From assembly GCA_963665595.2 (NCBI GenBank), contig CAXXJK010000004.1:766217-830216 (forward strand): a stretch of DNA of 64,000 bases. The letters run 5' to 3'. The translations under genes and the position numbers were made by a program. The notes below the pieces were generated by a model. It saw nothing but the letters and a program-made list of their open reading frames with translations, did not search any database and was not told the origin of the DNA. Origin of the DNA: G963665595 sp963665595 (GTDB lineage: Bacteria > Actinomycetota > Coriobacteriia > Coriobacteriales > CADBOM01). Each line of letters begins with the position of its first letter. Within the stretch, counting starts at the first letter, position 1. Of this stretch, positions 9,677 to 17,302 are shown one piece after another.

Positions 9677-10282
9677 CTAAAGAACCTTTATCACTATATA
9701 ACGATCGGGGTCATCTCCCTCGGAGACAGTCTCAACCTGGTTATTATCTTTTAGGCACATATGAATAATACGCCTTTCATATGCGCTCATCGGTCTAAGT
9801 CTTACATCTGAATGTTGGCGGACAGCCCGTGAAGCTGATGATTTTGCCAATGACTCAAGTTTTCCTCGGCGACGATTTTTATATCCTTCAATATCTACGG
9901 TAATAGGATAGCGAAACCCAATCTGTTTATAGACAATAGAAGTAACAAGTAGCTGAAGAGCATCTAGTGTTTTGCCATGACGACCGATAAGGGAAGCCAA
10001 ATCGCCTTCGCCCACAATATCTAATATGATTTCGCTTTCTTCGCCTTCATATTCATCAATTGAAACATTCCCGAGATTGAAATAAGAGAGAATCATCTTG
10101 ATAACATCAATAGCTGCATCAGCAATATGATCAAGGTCTTCATCGGTGAATTCCTCTTCGGAATCATCACTATATTCATTATCTGGAATATTATTATTTA
10201 ATGCTTCGTCAGTCTCTGCGTCGCTACCTAAACTATCAGATTGCACAAAGCCTTCCGAATCGAGTGTCTCTTCTTGATTCAT
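9677..10282 (-). CDS. jag: Jag/KhpB RNA-binding protein (KH and R3H domains)
   Basis: This is a predicted RNA-binding protein of the SpoIIIJ-associated (Jag, KhpB, EloR) family. The 201-residue protein has a very acidic N-terminal stretch (about residues 1-55). A type II KH domain follows with the GxxG loop (GEGDLASLIGRHGKTLDALQ), then an R3H domain (RRGKLESLAKSSASRAV, ending with ERRIIHMCLKDN). It sits directly downstream of yidC, as in most Gram-positive genomes. In firmicutes the family affects cell elongation and division through RNA; whether that holds here is inference. Confidence 0.93.
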   Translation of the reverse strand: MNQEETLDSEGFVQSDSLGSDAETDEALNNNIPDNEYSDDSEEEFTDEDLDHIADAAIDVIKMILSYFNLGNVSIDEYEGEESEIILDIVGEGDLASLIGRHGKTLDALQLLVTSIVYKQIGFRYPITVDIEGYKNRRRGKLESLAKSSASRAVRQHSDVRLRPMSAYERRIIHMCLKDNNQVETVSEGDDPDRYIVIKVL

Positions 10283-10338
10283 AAACTCTTCTCCTTACTC
10301 ATCAAACCGCAGGTATTCAATTAATTATGCGGTTAGAG

Positions 10339-11115
10339 TTACTTTGACTTCCTTGTGGGACGAGGTTTTGCCTGACGCCGTTCGACATTAACTTTGACAG
10401 GTTTAATAACCACAGCCTCTTCTTCAAGCTGATCTTTTCTATCAAGCAACTTCTGAGTCACAAGTTGCTGTGCAATACCAAAGAAGGATGAAACATCCCA
10501 ATAAAGAAGAACGCCTCCCGGGGAACTCCAGCCAATAAATATCATAAATACTACCATGCCATAACTAACCCACTTCATCTGTTGATTAGTGCTTTTATTT
10601 AAAAGCATGGGAATAAGAGTTGATATAGAAAACAAAAGAACAAGAATCGCGTAGGGAATTACTGCGATAATTGCCTCACTGGATATTCCATCGGTAAAAA
10701 AACTCGAAGGAGAAACAGTAAGATTGGGGATAAGGTTATAAAACGAGAGAGGATTTGTGGAGATATCAATAAAATTTGAAAGATTGGTGAGCATTTGAAA
10801 AAATGCCATAAAAATAGGTATTTGGATAATCATCGGCAAACAACCCGCTAATGGATTAAAGTGAGCCTCAGAATATAGTTTTTGCATTTCTTCGCTCAGT
10901 TTTTGCTTATCATCAGCATATTTTGTTTGCAACTCCTGCATCAAGGGTTGCATTTTTTGCATTTGATGAGTTGATTTAAACTGTTTTCTTGCAATAGGGA
11001 AAATTAACAAACGGATTACCAAGGTAAGACAGATAATTGCCATACCCCAATCACCGGTAAAGCTTTCAAACCAGCTGAGAATATCAAAAATGAAGCGCAG
11101 TATTACGTCCCACAC
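10339..11115 (-). CDS. yidC: YidC/Oxa1 membrane protein insertase
   Basis: This insertase places proteins in the cytoplasmic membrane with or without SecYEG. The 258-residue protein is the short Gram-positive form, without the large periplasmic domain of E. coli YidC. Features visible are an N-terminal hydrophobic segment, the cytoplasmic hairpin with FKSTHQMQKMQPLMQELQTKYADDKQKLSEEM, the segment NPLAGCLPMIIQIPIFMAFF, two more hydrophobic helices with LLYWDVSSFFGIAQQ, and a basic ribosome-binding tail (RRQAKPRPTRKSK). The order yidD-yidC-jag is the standard one. Confidence 0.95.
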   Translation of the reverse strand: MWDVILRFIFDILSWFESFTGDWGMAIICLTLVIRLLIFPIARKQFKSTHQMQKMQPLMQELQTKYADDKQKLSEEMQKLYSEAHFNPLAGCLPMIIQIPIFMAFFQMLTNLSNFIDISTNPLSFYNLIPNLTVSPSSFFTDGISSEAIIAVIPYAILVLLFSISTLIPMLLNKSTNQQMKWVSYGMVVFMIFIGWSSPGGVLLYWDVSSFFGIAQQLVTQKLLDRKDQLEEEAVVIKPVKVNVERRQAKPRPTRKSK

Positions 11116-11149
11116 AAAAAACCTCCATGTCCAGGGTTTCTAATAATAA

Positions 11150-11401
11150 TCAAGGTACCGGATCATATCCACCAGGGTTCCAAGGATGACACCGTATAAT
11201 TCTTTTTAATGCGAGCCAAAACCCTTTTAAGAACCCATACTTTTTAAATGCTTCAAACGCATATTCCGAACAAGTTGGTGTAAATCTACAACAAGGTGGA
11301 AACAAGGGTGAAATTACACTTCTGTACACAGTAATACAACCCATTGCCATTTGAGCGGGTATTTGACGAATAAAACAAAATATCTGACTCTTTGTTTTCA
11401 T
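11150..11401 (-). CDS. yidD: Membrane protein insertion efficiency factor YidD
   Basis: This small membrane-associated protein assists YidC-dependent insertion. The 83-residue sequence contains the family signature CCRFTPTCSEYAFEAFKKYG and then CHPWNPGGYDPVP at the C-terminus. The order rnpA-yidD-yidC is the classic one, with 35 bp to rnpA and 34 bp to yidC. Confidence 0.95.
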   Translation of the reverse strand: MKTKSQIFCFIRQIPAQMAMGCITVYRSVISPLFPPCCRFTPTCSEYAFEAFKKYGFLKGFWLALKRIIRCHPWNPGGYDPVP

Positions 11402-11436
11402 TACAACCCTTTTATTAAACGGGTTTATATATATCT

Positions 11437-11772
11437 CTAATCGCTTACAACCTTCTTTTTAAGTATATTGATCAGATCTGCCTTGAGACGCTCGGGAGAG
11501 CATTGGGCGGTCTTACCACGTGCAATAAAGATGAGATCAAAGCCTTTAAATGAAAAGGGAAGAGATCGCACAGCCTCGCGCATAACCCTCTTGGCCCTGT
11601 TCCGCGTGGGGGCGTTTCCTAATTTTTTCCCCGCAACAAAAGCAGCGCGACCATATTGACCGCGCTGCTCTGGTGTTGGTCTCATAATAACAATCACAGA
11701 ACTTGACATCAACCTACTACCTTCATTAAAAATAGTATTAATATCTGCTCGTGATTTAATTGTATCCCTCAC
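11437..11772 (-). CDS. rnpA: Ribonuclease P protein component
   Basis: This is the basic protein cofactor of RNase P, needed for tRNA 5' end maturation in the cell. The 111-residue product shows the family motif NRAKRVMREAVR preceded by KKLGNAPT, and FIARGKTA further on. The start is GTG at 11772. The gene follows rpmH by 34 bp in the same direction and is cotranscribed from the rpmH promoter. Confidence 0.95.
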   Translation of the reverse strand: MRDTIKSRADINTIFNEGSRLMSSSVIVIMRPTPEQRGQYGRAAFVAGKKLGNAPTRNRAKRVMREAVRSLPFSFKGFDLIFIARGKTAQCSPERLKADLINILKKKVVSD

Positions 11773-11806
11773 AGTCTTACCAACTTACAATCAGTAGCTG
11801 CATACA

Positions 11807-11941
11807 CTAGACACAAATACGTTTGCGACCTTTTAACCGCCGTGCGGCGAGAACACTACGACCGCCTTTAGTTGACATACGTGCACGAAAACCGTGACAC
11901 TTTGCGCGTTTTCTTTTATTTGGTTGATAAGTACGTTTCAT
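11807..11941 (-). CDS. rpmH: Ribosomal protein bL34
   Basis: The 44-residue protein reads MKRTYQPNKRKRAKCHGFRA and ends KGRKRICV, a textbook L34. The frame is open further upstream, but the ATG at 11941 has GGAGTG before it and gives the conserved N-terminus. It is the first gene of the leftward origin operon, with a strong promoter 42 bp upstream. Confidence 0.97.
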   Translation of the reverse strand: MKRTYQPNKRKRAKCHGFRARMSTKGGRSVLAARRLKGRKRICV

Positions 11942-11982
11942 AATTACACTCCATGATGGATTTATTTTCGACAAGCTAGGAA

Positions 11983-12011
11983 AGTATAGGTAGGGCACTG
12001 AGCAATGTCAA
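11983..12011 (-). promoter_or_regulatory. Sigma-70 promoter of the rpmH operon
   Basis: Read on the minus strand, a perfect -35 TTGACA (12006-12011) and a near-perfect -10 TATACT (11983-11988) are separated by exactly 17 bp. Transcription would start near 11976, about 35 bp before the rpmH ATG. Confidence 0.88.
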
Positions 12012-12592
12012 CCGCTATCTCTTTTTTATACACTTAAATCCATACAACAAGTATATTAAGCTTGGTATATGTTTTTACTATTTAGTGAAGTAATTTATTT
12101 AAAATTATTCTGCATCTGTGAAAACTGTTAAAAACCGAGTAATTGTGTACAATAGGTTGTGAAAACTTACATTACCGAACAAAATTTCGTCATTGACAGA
12201 TAATTTATTTTCTATGATTCTAAGTATGCGAGACAAAAATATATTAGAAAGTTTTCTTTGATTTACCTGTAGTTATATTTATTTTGAAACTTTAAAAATG
12301 AATTTTCAATAATAAGACTAAAACCAGTAGACGGCTTTTAAAGTAGTTTGCTTTTGTTTTTGTTCTTTTACTTTCTTTTTAAATAGAAAGTAAAATATGG
12401 CTTAATTATCACAGAGCAGAAACTCTTTCAGTAGACTTATTCACACTATTTTGCAACTTGTGAAAAATAAGAAAGGCCTGATATTTTCGGTGTGCCCAAC
12501 ACTTTCTTCTTTAGTCTATTAATAAAAATGTTGGATGTAATAAAAATTTACAATCTATATTACGTTCAGTAATGTAAGTAAGGAATAATTAT
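12012..12592. other. oriC part 1: AT-rich spacer between rpmH and dnaA
   Basis: This gene-free, very AT-rich stretch lies between divergent rpmH and dnaA, where the upstream half of a bipartite origin sits in many Gram-positive bacteria. One full match to the DnaA box TTATNCACA occurs (12437-12445). Three TGTGAAAA words (12117, 12158, 12459) read as degenerate boxes on the other strand. The dnaA promoter must lie here, but I could not pick a convincing -35/-10 pair. Confidence 0.7.
12437..12445 (+). promoter_or_regulatory. DnaA box TTATTCACA
   Basis: This is an exact match to the consensus TTATNCACA, about 150 bp before the dnaA start codon. It may serve both origin binding and dnaA autoregulation. 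Confidence 0.7.
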
Positions 12593-14053
12593 ATGGAGCA
12601 GAAAGATATTTCTCGGGTTTGGGATATGGTGCAATCTTATCTGGCGGAAAATCCTGACGTTGAAGTCATAAAAATGAACGGATTTTTTTCTGCCCTTGAC
12701 CCTCAAGTCATAACAGATACCACTTTCATTCTTTCCACGACAAATCATTTTGCTCAATCCTATATAGAGAGAACCTATCTTTCTTTGTTGAAGGATGCGG
12801 TATTTAGTATTACTGGAAAACCTTTAGAGGTTCTTATTGTTGTCGAAGACCATCCTAGTGTTGAATACTTAAACCAAGAATATGATCTTCCTTGTGAACC
12901 TTTAGATACTGCACAACAGAATGAAATTATTTCATCGGATAATTTAGTAAATAACAAAACAGATATTCAAACCGTTAATAATGAGCTCAGGGATGAAACT
13001 CAAGGTGACGGAGAAATTATTAAGACATTTGAAAACTTCATTATTGGTGAAAGTAACCGTCAGGCCTATAATGTTGCACATGCCGTAGCCGAAAACCCAG
13101 GAGTAACTCTTAATCCTCTTTTTATTTATGGTAAGTCCGGGTTAGGAAAAACTCATCTTCTTCTTGCAATATATAATTATGTAAGTAAAAACTATCAGAA
13201 TATGCGCGTTAAATATGTACAGTTATCAGAGCTTCTTAATGATTATATGAATGCCTATCAAATTCAAGACTGGGGAGATTTTAGTCTTAAATACTACTCG
13301 AATGATATGTTACTGCTTGATGATGTCCAATATCTAGAAGGTAAAGAAGCGCTTTCAAATGAAGTATTTAATATATTTAACAAACTCACACAAATTAAAA
13401 AACATATTGTTTTAAGCGCTGATCGTGCTCCAAAAGATATTGCGCTTGATGAACGTTTTACTTCAAGGTTTGCTCAAGGAGTTATTGTTGAGGTAACTCC
13501 GCCTACCTTTGAAACAAAACTAGCTATTTTTAAAAATTATTTAAGGTATTCCTGCCAACAATTTAATCTTAAGGATATCTATAAGAACATACCTGAAGAG
13601 GTCTGTATTAAAATTGTAGAGAGGTCTAATTTTAATATTAGAAGCCTTGAGGGTGCAGCAACAAATTTAGTGGCATATATTAAGTATGAAAAAGAAAATA
13701 TTTATATGCCATTAACTATAGATGAAGCAGAAGTAATAGCTACACGAGTGTTTTTAAATAATAATCAAAAAATAACTATATCAAATATTCAGGTTGAGGT
13801 AGAAAAATATTACAATATATCGCATGCTGAAATGTTAGGAAAACAGCGACCACGAAATATATCACTTGCTAGGCAAGTTGCTATGTATCTTTGTAGAAGT
13901 CTAACAGGAGAATCATATCCTGATATAGGAAAAGCATTTAAAAAAGATCACTCAAGTGTTGTTCACGCATATAACAACATTGAAAATAAGAAACAAAATG
14001 ATAAGGCTTTTTATAACGAAATTGAAAAACTTACTGAATTAGTAAAAGGGTAA
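12593..14053 (+). CDS. dnaA: Replication initiator DnaA
   Basis: This AAA+ ATPase binds DnaA boxes and melts the origin. The 486-residue protein has four regions: an N-terminal DnaB/partner-binding domain, a linker (about residues 100-135), the AAA+ core with Walker A YGKSGLGKTHL and Walker B LLLDDVQYL, and domain IV with the box-binding signature KDHSSVVHAYNNI. The ATG at 12593 has AAGGAA upstream. Codon use is markedly AT-rich, and the spacer after it carries the unwinding element. It marks the boundary where gene direction flips. Confidence 0.98.
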   Translation: MEQKDISRVWDMVQSYLAENPDVEVIKMNGFFSALDPQVITDTTFILSTTNHFAQSYIERTYLSLLKDAVFSITGKPLEVLIVVEDHPSVEYLNQEYDLPCEPLDTAQQNEIISSDNLVNNKTDIQTVNNELRDETQGDGEIIKTFENFIIGESNRQAYNVAHAVAENPGVTLNPLFIYGKSGLGKTHLLLAIYNYVSKNYQNMRVKYVQLSELLNDYMNAYQIQDWGDFSLKYYSNDMLLLDDVQYLEGKEALSNEVFNIFNKLTQIKKHIVLSADRAPKDIALDERFTSRFAQGVIVEVTPPTFETKLAIFKNYLRYSCQQFNLKDIYKNIPEEVCIKIVERSNFNIRSLEGAATNLVAYIKYEKENIYMPLTIDEAEVIATRVFLNNNQKITISNIQVEVEKYYNISHAEMLGKQRPRNISLARQVAMYLCRSLTGESYPDIGKAFKKDHSSVVHAYNNIENKKQNDKAFYNEIEKLTELVKG

Positions 14054-14296
14054 CGTTAATTAGTAAATATAACAGCTTGTGATTACTTGTTAATAACTAT
14101 AAAAAAGTGTGTTAGAAAGTTATCAATAAAATAAGTATTAAAAAGTTTTGTGAATGTAAGTTAATAACATATACAATTTATTTACTTTCGTTTTTGCTCG
14201 ATTATCAGGTAAAAGAATTATTTTTCAAACTTCTCACAGGGCTTATTATTACTACTACTAAAAGTTAAATAAATAATAAAAAGGTAGGTAGCATCG
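14054..14296. other. oriC part 2: dnaA-dnaN spacer
   Basis: This 243-bp AT-rich spacer holds the predicted unwinding element. Degenerate DnaA-box-like words are present (TGTTAATAA near 14088, TTGTGAATG near 14149, CTTCTCACA at 14230-14238), but no full consensus box. They lead into a short G/C cluster and a run of six DnaA-trios. The layout matches the box / GC cluster / trio order described for the Bacillus subtilis unwinding element. Confidence 0.75.
14243..14260 (+). promoter_or_regulatory. DnaA-trio array (basal unwinding element)
   Basis: Six consecutive triplets, TTA three times then CTA three times, complement to TAG/TAA trios on the other strand. This fits the DnaA-trio rule on which DnaA filaments assemble to open DNA. 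They follow directly after CACAGGGC, a half box plus G/C cluster. Confidence 0.75.
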
Positions 14297-15400
14297 ATGA
14301 AATTTACTATTTCGAAATCTGAACTTCTTGAAGCATTGCAGATTGTTTCAAAAGGAATTTCAGCACGCTCTACTTTACCTATTCTTTCTGGGTTTTATAT
14401 TCAGGCAATAAACGGGAAATTACTATTTCAAAGCACTGACCTCGAAATTTCAATTAAACATGAAGTGGAAGCTTTTATAGAAGAAGAAGGAGAGGTAATT
14501 GTTCCCGGAAAGTATTTCTTTGAAATAGTAAAGAACTTAAATGATGCTGCGGTAAGTTGTTGGTTAGAAGATAATCAAGTTAAACTTTCTTGTCTTGACT
14601 CATTATTTTCACTTAATACATTAAACGTGTTAGATTTTCCTTCATTCCCAAATATACAAACTTCTTCAACAATAAAAATCTCTTTAGATATACTTTTATC
14701 AATGGTTAAAAAGGTGAGTAAAGCAGCTTCAAAAGATGAAACAAGAGCTGTTCTAACGGGTATATTCTTTATGGTTGAAGATGAAATAATAAGAATGGTT
14801 GCAACTGATTCTTACCGCCTCGCGATTGTCGAAAAGAAAATATCAGCGCAAACATCGGAAAATTTTAAATTAATTATTCCTGGTTCGATTTTTGATGAAG
14901 TTGTTAAATTGGCGGCAAAAAACGATACTATCAGTATTGGATATACCGATAATCAAATTATTTTTATGTTTGGTTCTTCAATCATTGTAACGAGAAAAAT
15001 TGAAGGAAATTATCCAAATTATCAGCAAATTATTCCGAAGGATAAAACAGTTTCCATAACAGTTAATGTAAAGGCTCTTATTTCTTCAATTAAAAGAGCT
15101 TCAATTATGGTTCAAGATCATTCTCCTCTTACATTTTTTATTGATTCTGACGCGAACCTTTTAATTATTTCTTCTCATGCTCAGGAAATAGGTGGCGCCG
15201 AAGAAAAAATTTCTATTGAATGTGAGGGAGAAACATTAGAAATAGGTTTTAATTCTCAATATATTATTGATGGTCTTCAGGTTATTGAGTCTGAGGAAGT
15301 GGTGTTTGAGGCCCAATCTTCGCTTAAACCAGGTGTGTTTAAAACGGTAGGGGACGAAAAGTTTTTTTACCTTACCATGCCAGTAAGACTAAATAAATAA
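14297..15400 (+). CDS. dnaN: DNA polymerase III beta sliding clamp
   Basis: This is the processivity clamp that encircles DNA and tethers the replicative polymerase and repair factors. The 367-residue protein has the three-fold clamp architecture. Recognisable stretches are STLPILSGFYI near residue 25, DETRAVLTGIFF and MVATDSYRLAI in the middle domain, and the C-terminal YLTMPVRL that forms the client-binding pocket. AAAGGTAGGT precedes the ATG. The length is normal for the family. Confidence 0.97.
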   Translation: MKFTISKSELLEALQIVSKGISARSTLPILSGFYIQAINGKLLFQSTDLEISIKHEVEAFIEEEGEVIVPGKYFFEIVKNLNDAAVSCWLEDNQVKLSCLDSLFSLNTLNVLDFPSFPNIQTSSTIKISLDILLSMVKKVSKAASKDETRAVLTGIFFMVEDEIIRMVATDSYRLAIVEKKISAQTSENFKLIIPGSIFDEVVKLAAKNDTISIGYTDNQIIFMFGSSIIVTRKIEGNYPNYQQIIPKDKTVSITVNVKALISSIKRASIMVQDHSPLTFFIDSDANLLIISSHAQEIGGAEEKISIECEGETLEIGFNSQYIIDGLQVIESEEVVFEAQSSLKPGVFKTVGDEKFFYLTMPVRLNK

Positions 15401-15408
15401 TTATTATC

Positions 15409-16539
15409 GTGTCTTTATTTGCTAAAGATATCAGCCTTTATAATTTTAGAAACTATAAAGAATTTCATTTATCTCTTGATAAAAATATTTCTATTATTGT
15501 TGGGGAAAACGGTATCGGGAAAACAAATATTATTGAAGCAATTGAACTTCTGACTTTATTTCAGTCTTTTCGTAACCCTACGTGGAATGATTTGGTTTTA
15601 TGGGGAGAAGAGTCAGCCTCAGTTGTTATGGATGTAGAAGGAGATAATAGAGTTCTTACGTATTCTCTTTTGTTAAAAGAGAATAAACGTCAGTATTCTT
15701 TCAACGGGAAAAGAAAAAATGTAAATGAAATTATAGGATCTTTTCCCTCTGTTTTATTTACTCCTGATGATTTACAACTAGTAAAAGGACCTGCTGAAAA
15801 ACGTAGAGATGCTATTGATATTGTTGGTATTCAGCTTTCAAAAACATATAGTGATTTAAAAAATAACTATATGAAAATTATAAAAAATAAAAATAAGTTA
15901 TTAAAATTGGGTGTAGTTAATGAACTAGTTTTAGATTCCTGGAATGAAAAATTAGTTGAAGTGGGAAGTTTATTTTTTAAACATAGAGTACGCCTATTCC
16001 ATGTAATAAGAGATGAACTTATTGCTATATATCAATCATTAATTCCCGGTGAGGTGATAAGAATTGCGTATTACCCATCTTGGGATGTTTCTCTTGATGA
16101 ATATAATGAGTCTTCGCAAGAGAAGCTATTTTTATTGGAAAATGCCCAAATATATAAATTCTTGTCGGAAGATATTTCTAAGAAAAAACAAAATGAAATG
16201 TATCGACATCATAGTATTGTTGGGCCACATCGAGATGAGTTGGTTGTATATATTAATGGAAAGGACGCGCGGAGATTTTGTTCGCAAGGGCAACAAAGAT
16301 CTATAGCATTGGCTTGGAAGATGGCTGAGGTACATGTTATATCTCGTCTAAGTGAACAATTACCCATTCTCCTATTAGATGATGTAATGTCTGAATTAGA
16401 TGAATCGAGACGCTCTACCCTCATTGATTATATAAATGGAAGAGTTCAGACGGTTATTACAACAACATCATTACAATATTTTAATAAGAACGCTTTATCG
16501 AGTATGTCGATTGTAGATCTTACAGAAGGAAATTTTTAA
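15409..16539 (+). CDS. recF: Recombination protein RecF
   Basis: This SMC-like ATPase works with RecO and RecR to load RecA at single-strand gaps. The 376-residue protein has Walker A GENGIGKTNI near residue 31, the ABC-type signature SQGQQRS, and Walker B ILLLDDVMSELD. It starts with GTG at 15409, eight bases after the dnaN stop, and has no clear Shine-Dalgarno, which suggests coupling to dnaN translation. Confidence 0.96.
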   Translation: MSLFAKDISLYNFRNYKEFHLSLDKNISIIVGENGIGKTNIIEAIELLTLFQSFRNPTWNDLVLWGEESASVVMDVEGDNRVLTYSLLLKENKRQYSFNGKRKNVNEIIGSFPSVLFTPDDLQLVKGPAEKRRDAIDIVGIQLSKTYSDLKNNYMKIIKNKNKLLKLGVVNELVLDSWNEKLVEVGSLFFKHRVRLFHVIRDELIAIYQSLIPGEVIRIAYYPSWDVSLDEYNESSQEKLFLLENAQIYKFLSEDISKKKQNEMYRHHSIVGPHRDELVVYINGKDARRFCSQGQQRSIALAWKMAEVHVISRLSEQLPILLLDDVMSELDESRRSTLIDYINGRVQTVITTTSLQYFNKNALSSMSIVDLTEGNF

Positions 16540-16540
16540 A

Positions 16541-17074
16541 ATGGATAACAGAAAAAAGCGAAAGGGTAGAACAGTTAGCCTATGTAATGAACTACCTTCT
16601 TGTTTTAATTCTGTACCGTTTAAATATAAACGGTCATTTTCTCTTAAAAGCGACTGGGAAGACATTGCTTCTGAAAATGTTTTAAATCATACGGATAATA
16701 TTATTTATGATAAGAAAAATGAGAACGAAGTTGTGGTGTTTGTTGATAGTGCACAATGGGCTGCGGAATTAAATATGCAGAAAGAATTTTATAGAATTCT
16801 TTTAAATAGAAAGAGTGGCAAACAAATTACTTCAGTTAAGTTTTTTGTTTCTAAAAAAGCTAGTATTAGGAAAAAATTTGAAAAGCTTAAACAAGATGAA
16901 TTGAATCAGAGCTCCTCTGTTATCCCATCTCTCCCTATGACAGAGGAAGAAGAGTATATTGCACATCTTCTTGTGGATGATATTAATGATGAAAAATTGA
17001 AGGAGAAGGTTTTTAACGCGCTAAAAGCTGATTTTGAATGGAAAAAGGGTATAGCATCCATTAAAAAGCCTTAA
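16541..17074 (+). CDS. dciA: DciA-like DUF721 protein
   Basis: DciA is the ancestral loader of the replicative helicase in bacteria without DnaC/DnaI. The 177-residue protein matches the DUF721 pattern: W-x-x-I-A near residue 40, VVVFVDSAQWAAELNMQKE, then KQITSVKFFVSKK. The place between recF and gyrB is where DUF721 genes lie in Actinobacteria. It starts one base after the recF stop. The C-terminal third is charged and not recognisable. The DciA role is inferred from family and location. Confidence 0.85.
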   Translation: MDNRKKRKGRTVSLCNELPSCFNSVPFKYKRSFSLKSDWEDIASENVLNHTDNIIYDKKNENEVVVFVDSAQWAAELNMQKEFYRILLNRKSGKQITSVKFFVSKKASIRKKFEKLKQDELNQSSSVIPSLPMTEEEEYIAHLLVDDINDEKLKEKVFNALKADFEWKKGIASIKKP

Positions 17075-17094
17075 AAGCCATTTTGAGGCTTTTT
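17063..17094 (+). terminator. Rho-independent terminator after dciA
   Basis: AAAAAGCCT (17063-17071) pairs perfectly with AGGCTTTTT (17086-17094). The stem contains the dciA stop codon region and supplies its own U-run. It should end the dnaA-to-dciA transcript. Confidence 0.8.
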
Positions 17095-17232
17095 AATGAT
17101 AGAAAATACGTGCTTATCATGCTTTAATCTGCTTAATTATGATAAAATGAGGTCATAAGTTAGGATAGATGGTTTAAGTAGATATAAATTGGAAGAAGTG
17201 AATTCAATTAAAACCTCTTTTTAAGACTTGTG

Positions 17233-17258
17233 GCTTTCCTATATAAGGAAAGCTTTTT
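17233..17258 (+). terminator. Second terminator, upstream of gyrB
   Basis: GCTTTCCT (17233-17240) pairs with AGGAAAGC (17246-17253), followed by TTTTT. It comes about 140 bp after the dciA terminator with no gene between, so it either ends a short untranslated RNA or attenuates gyrB. Confidence 0.8.
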
Positions 17259-17302
17259 CATTCTTTTAAAGGCTTATTGGGTTTGTGAGATTATAAGGAG
17301 AT

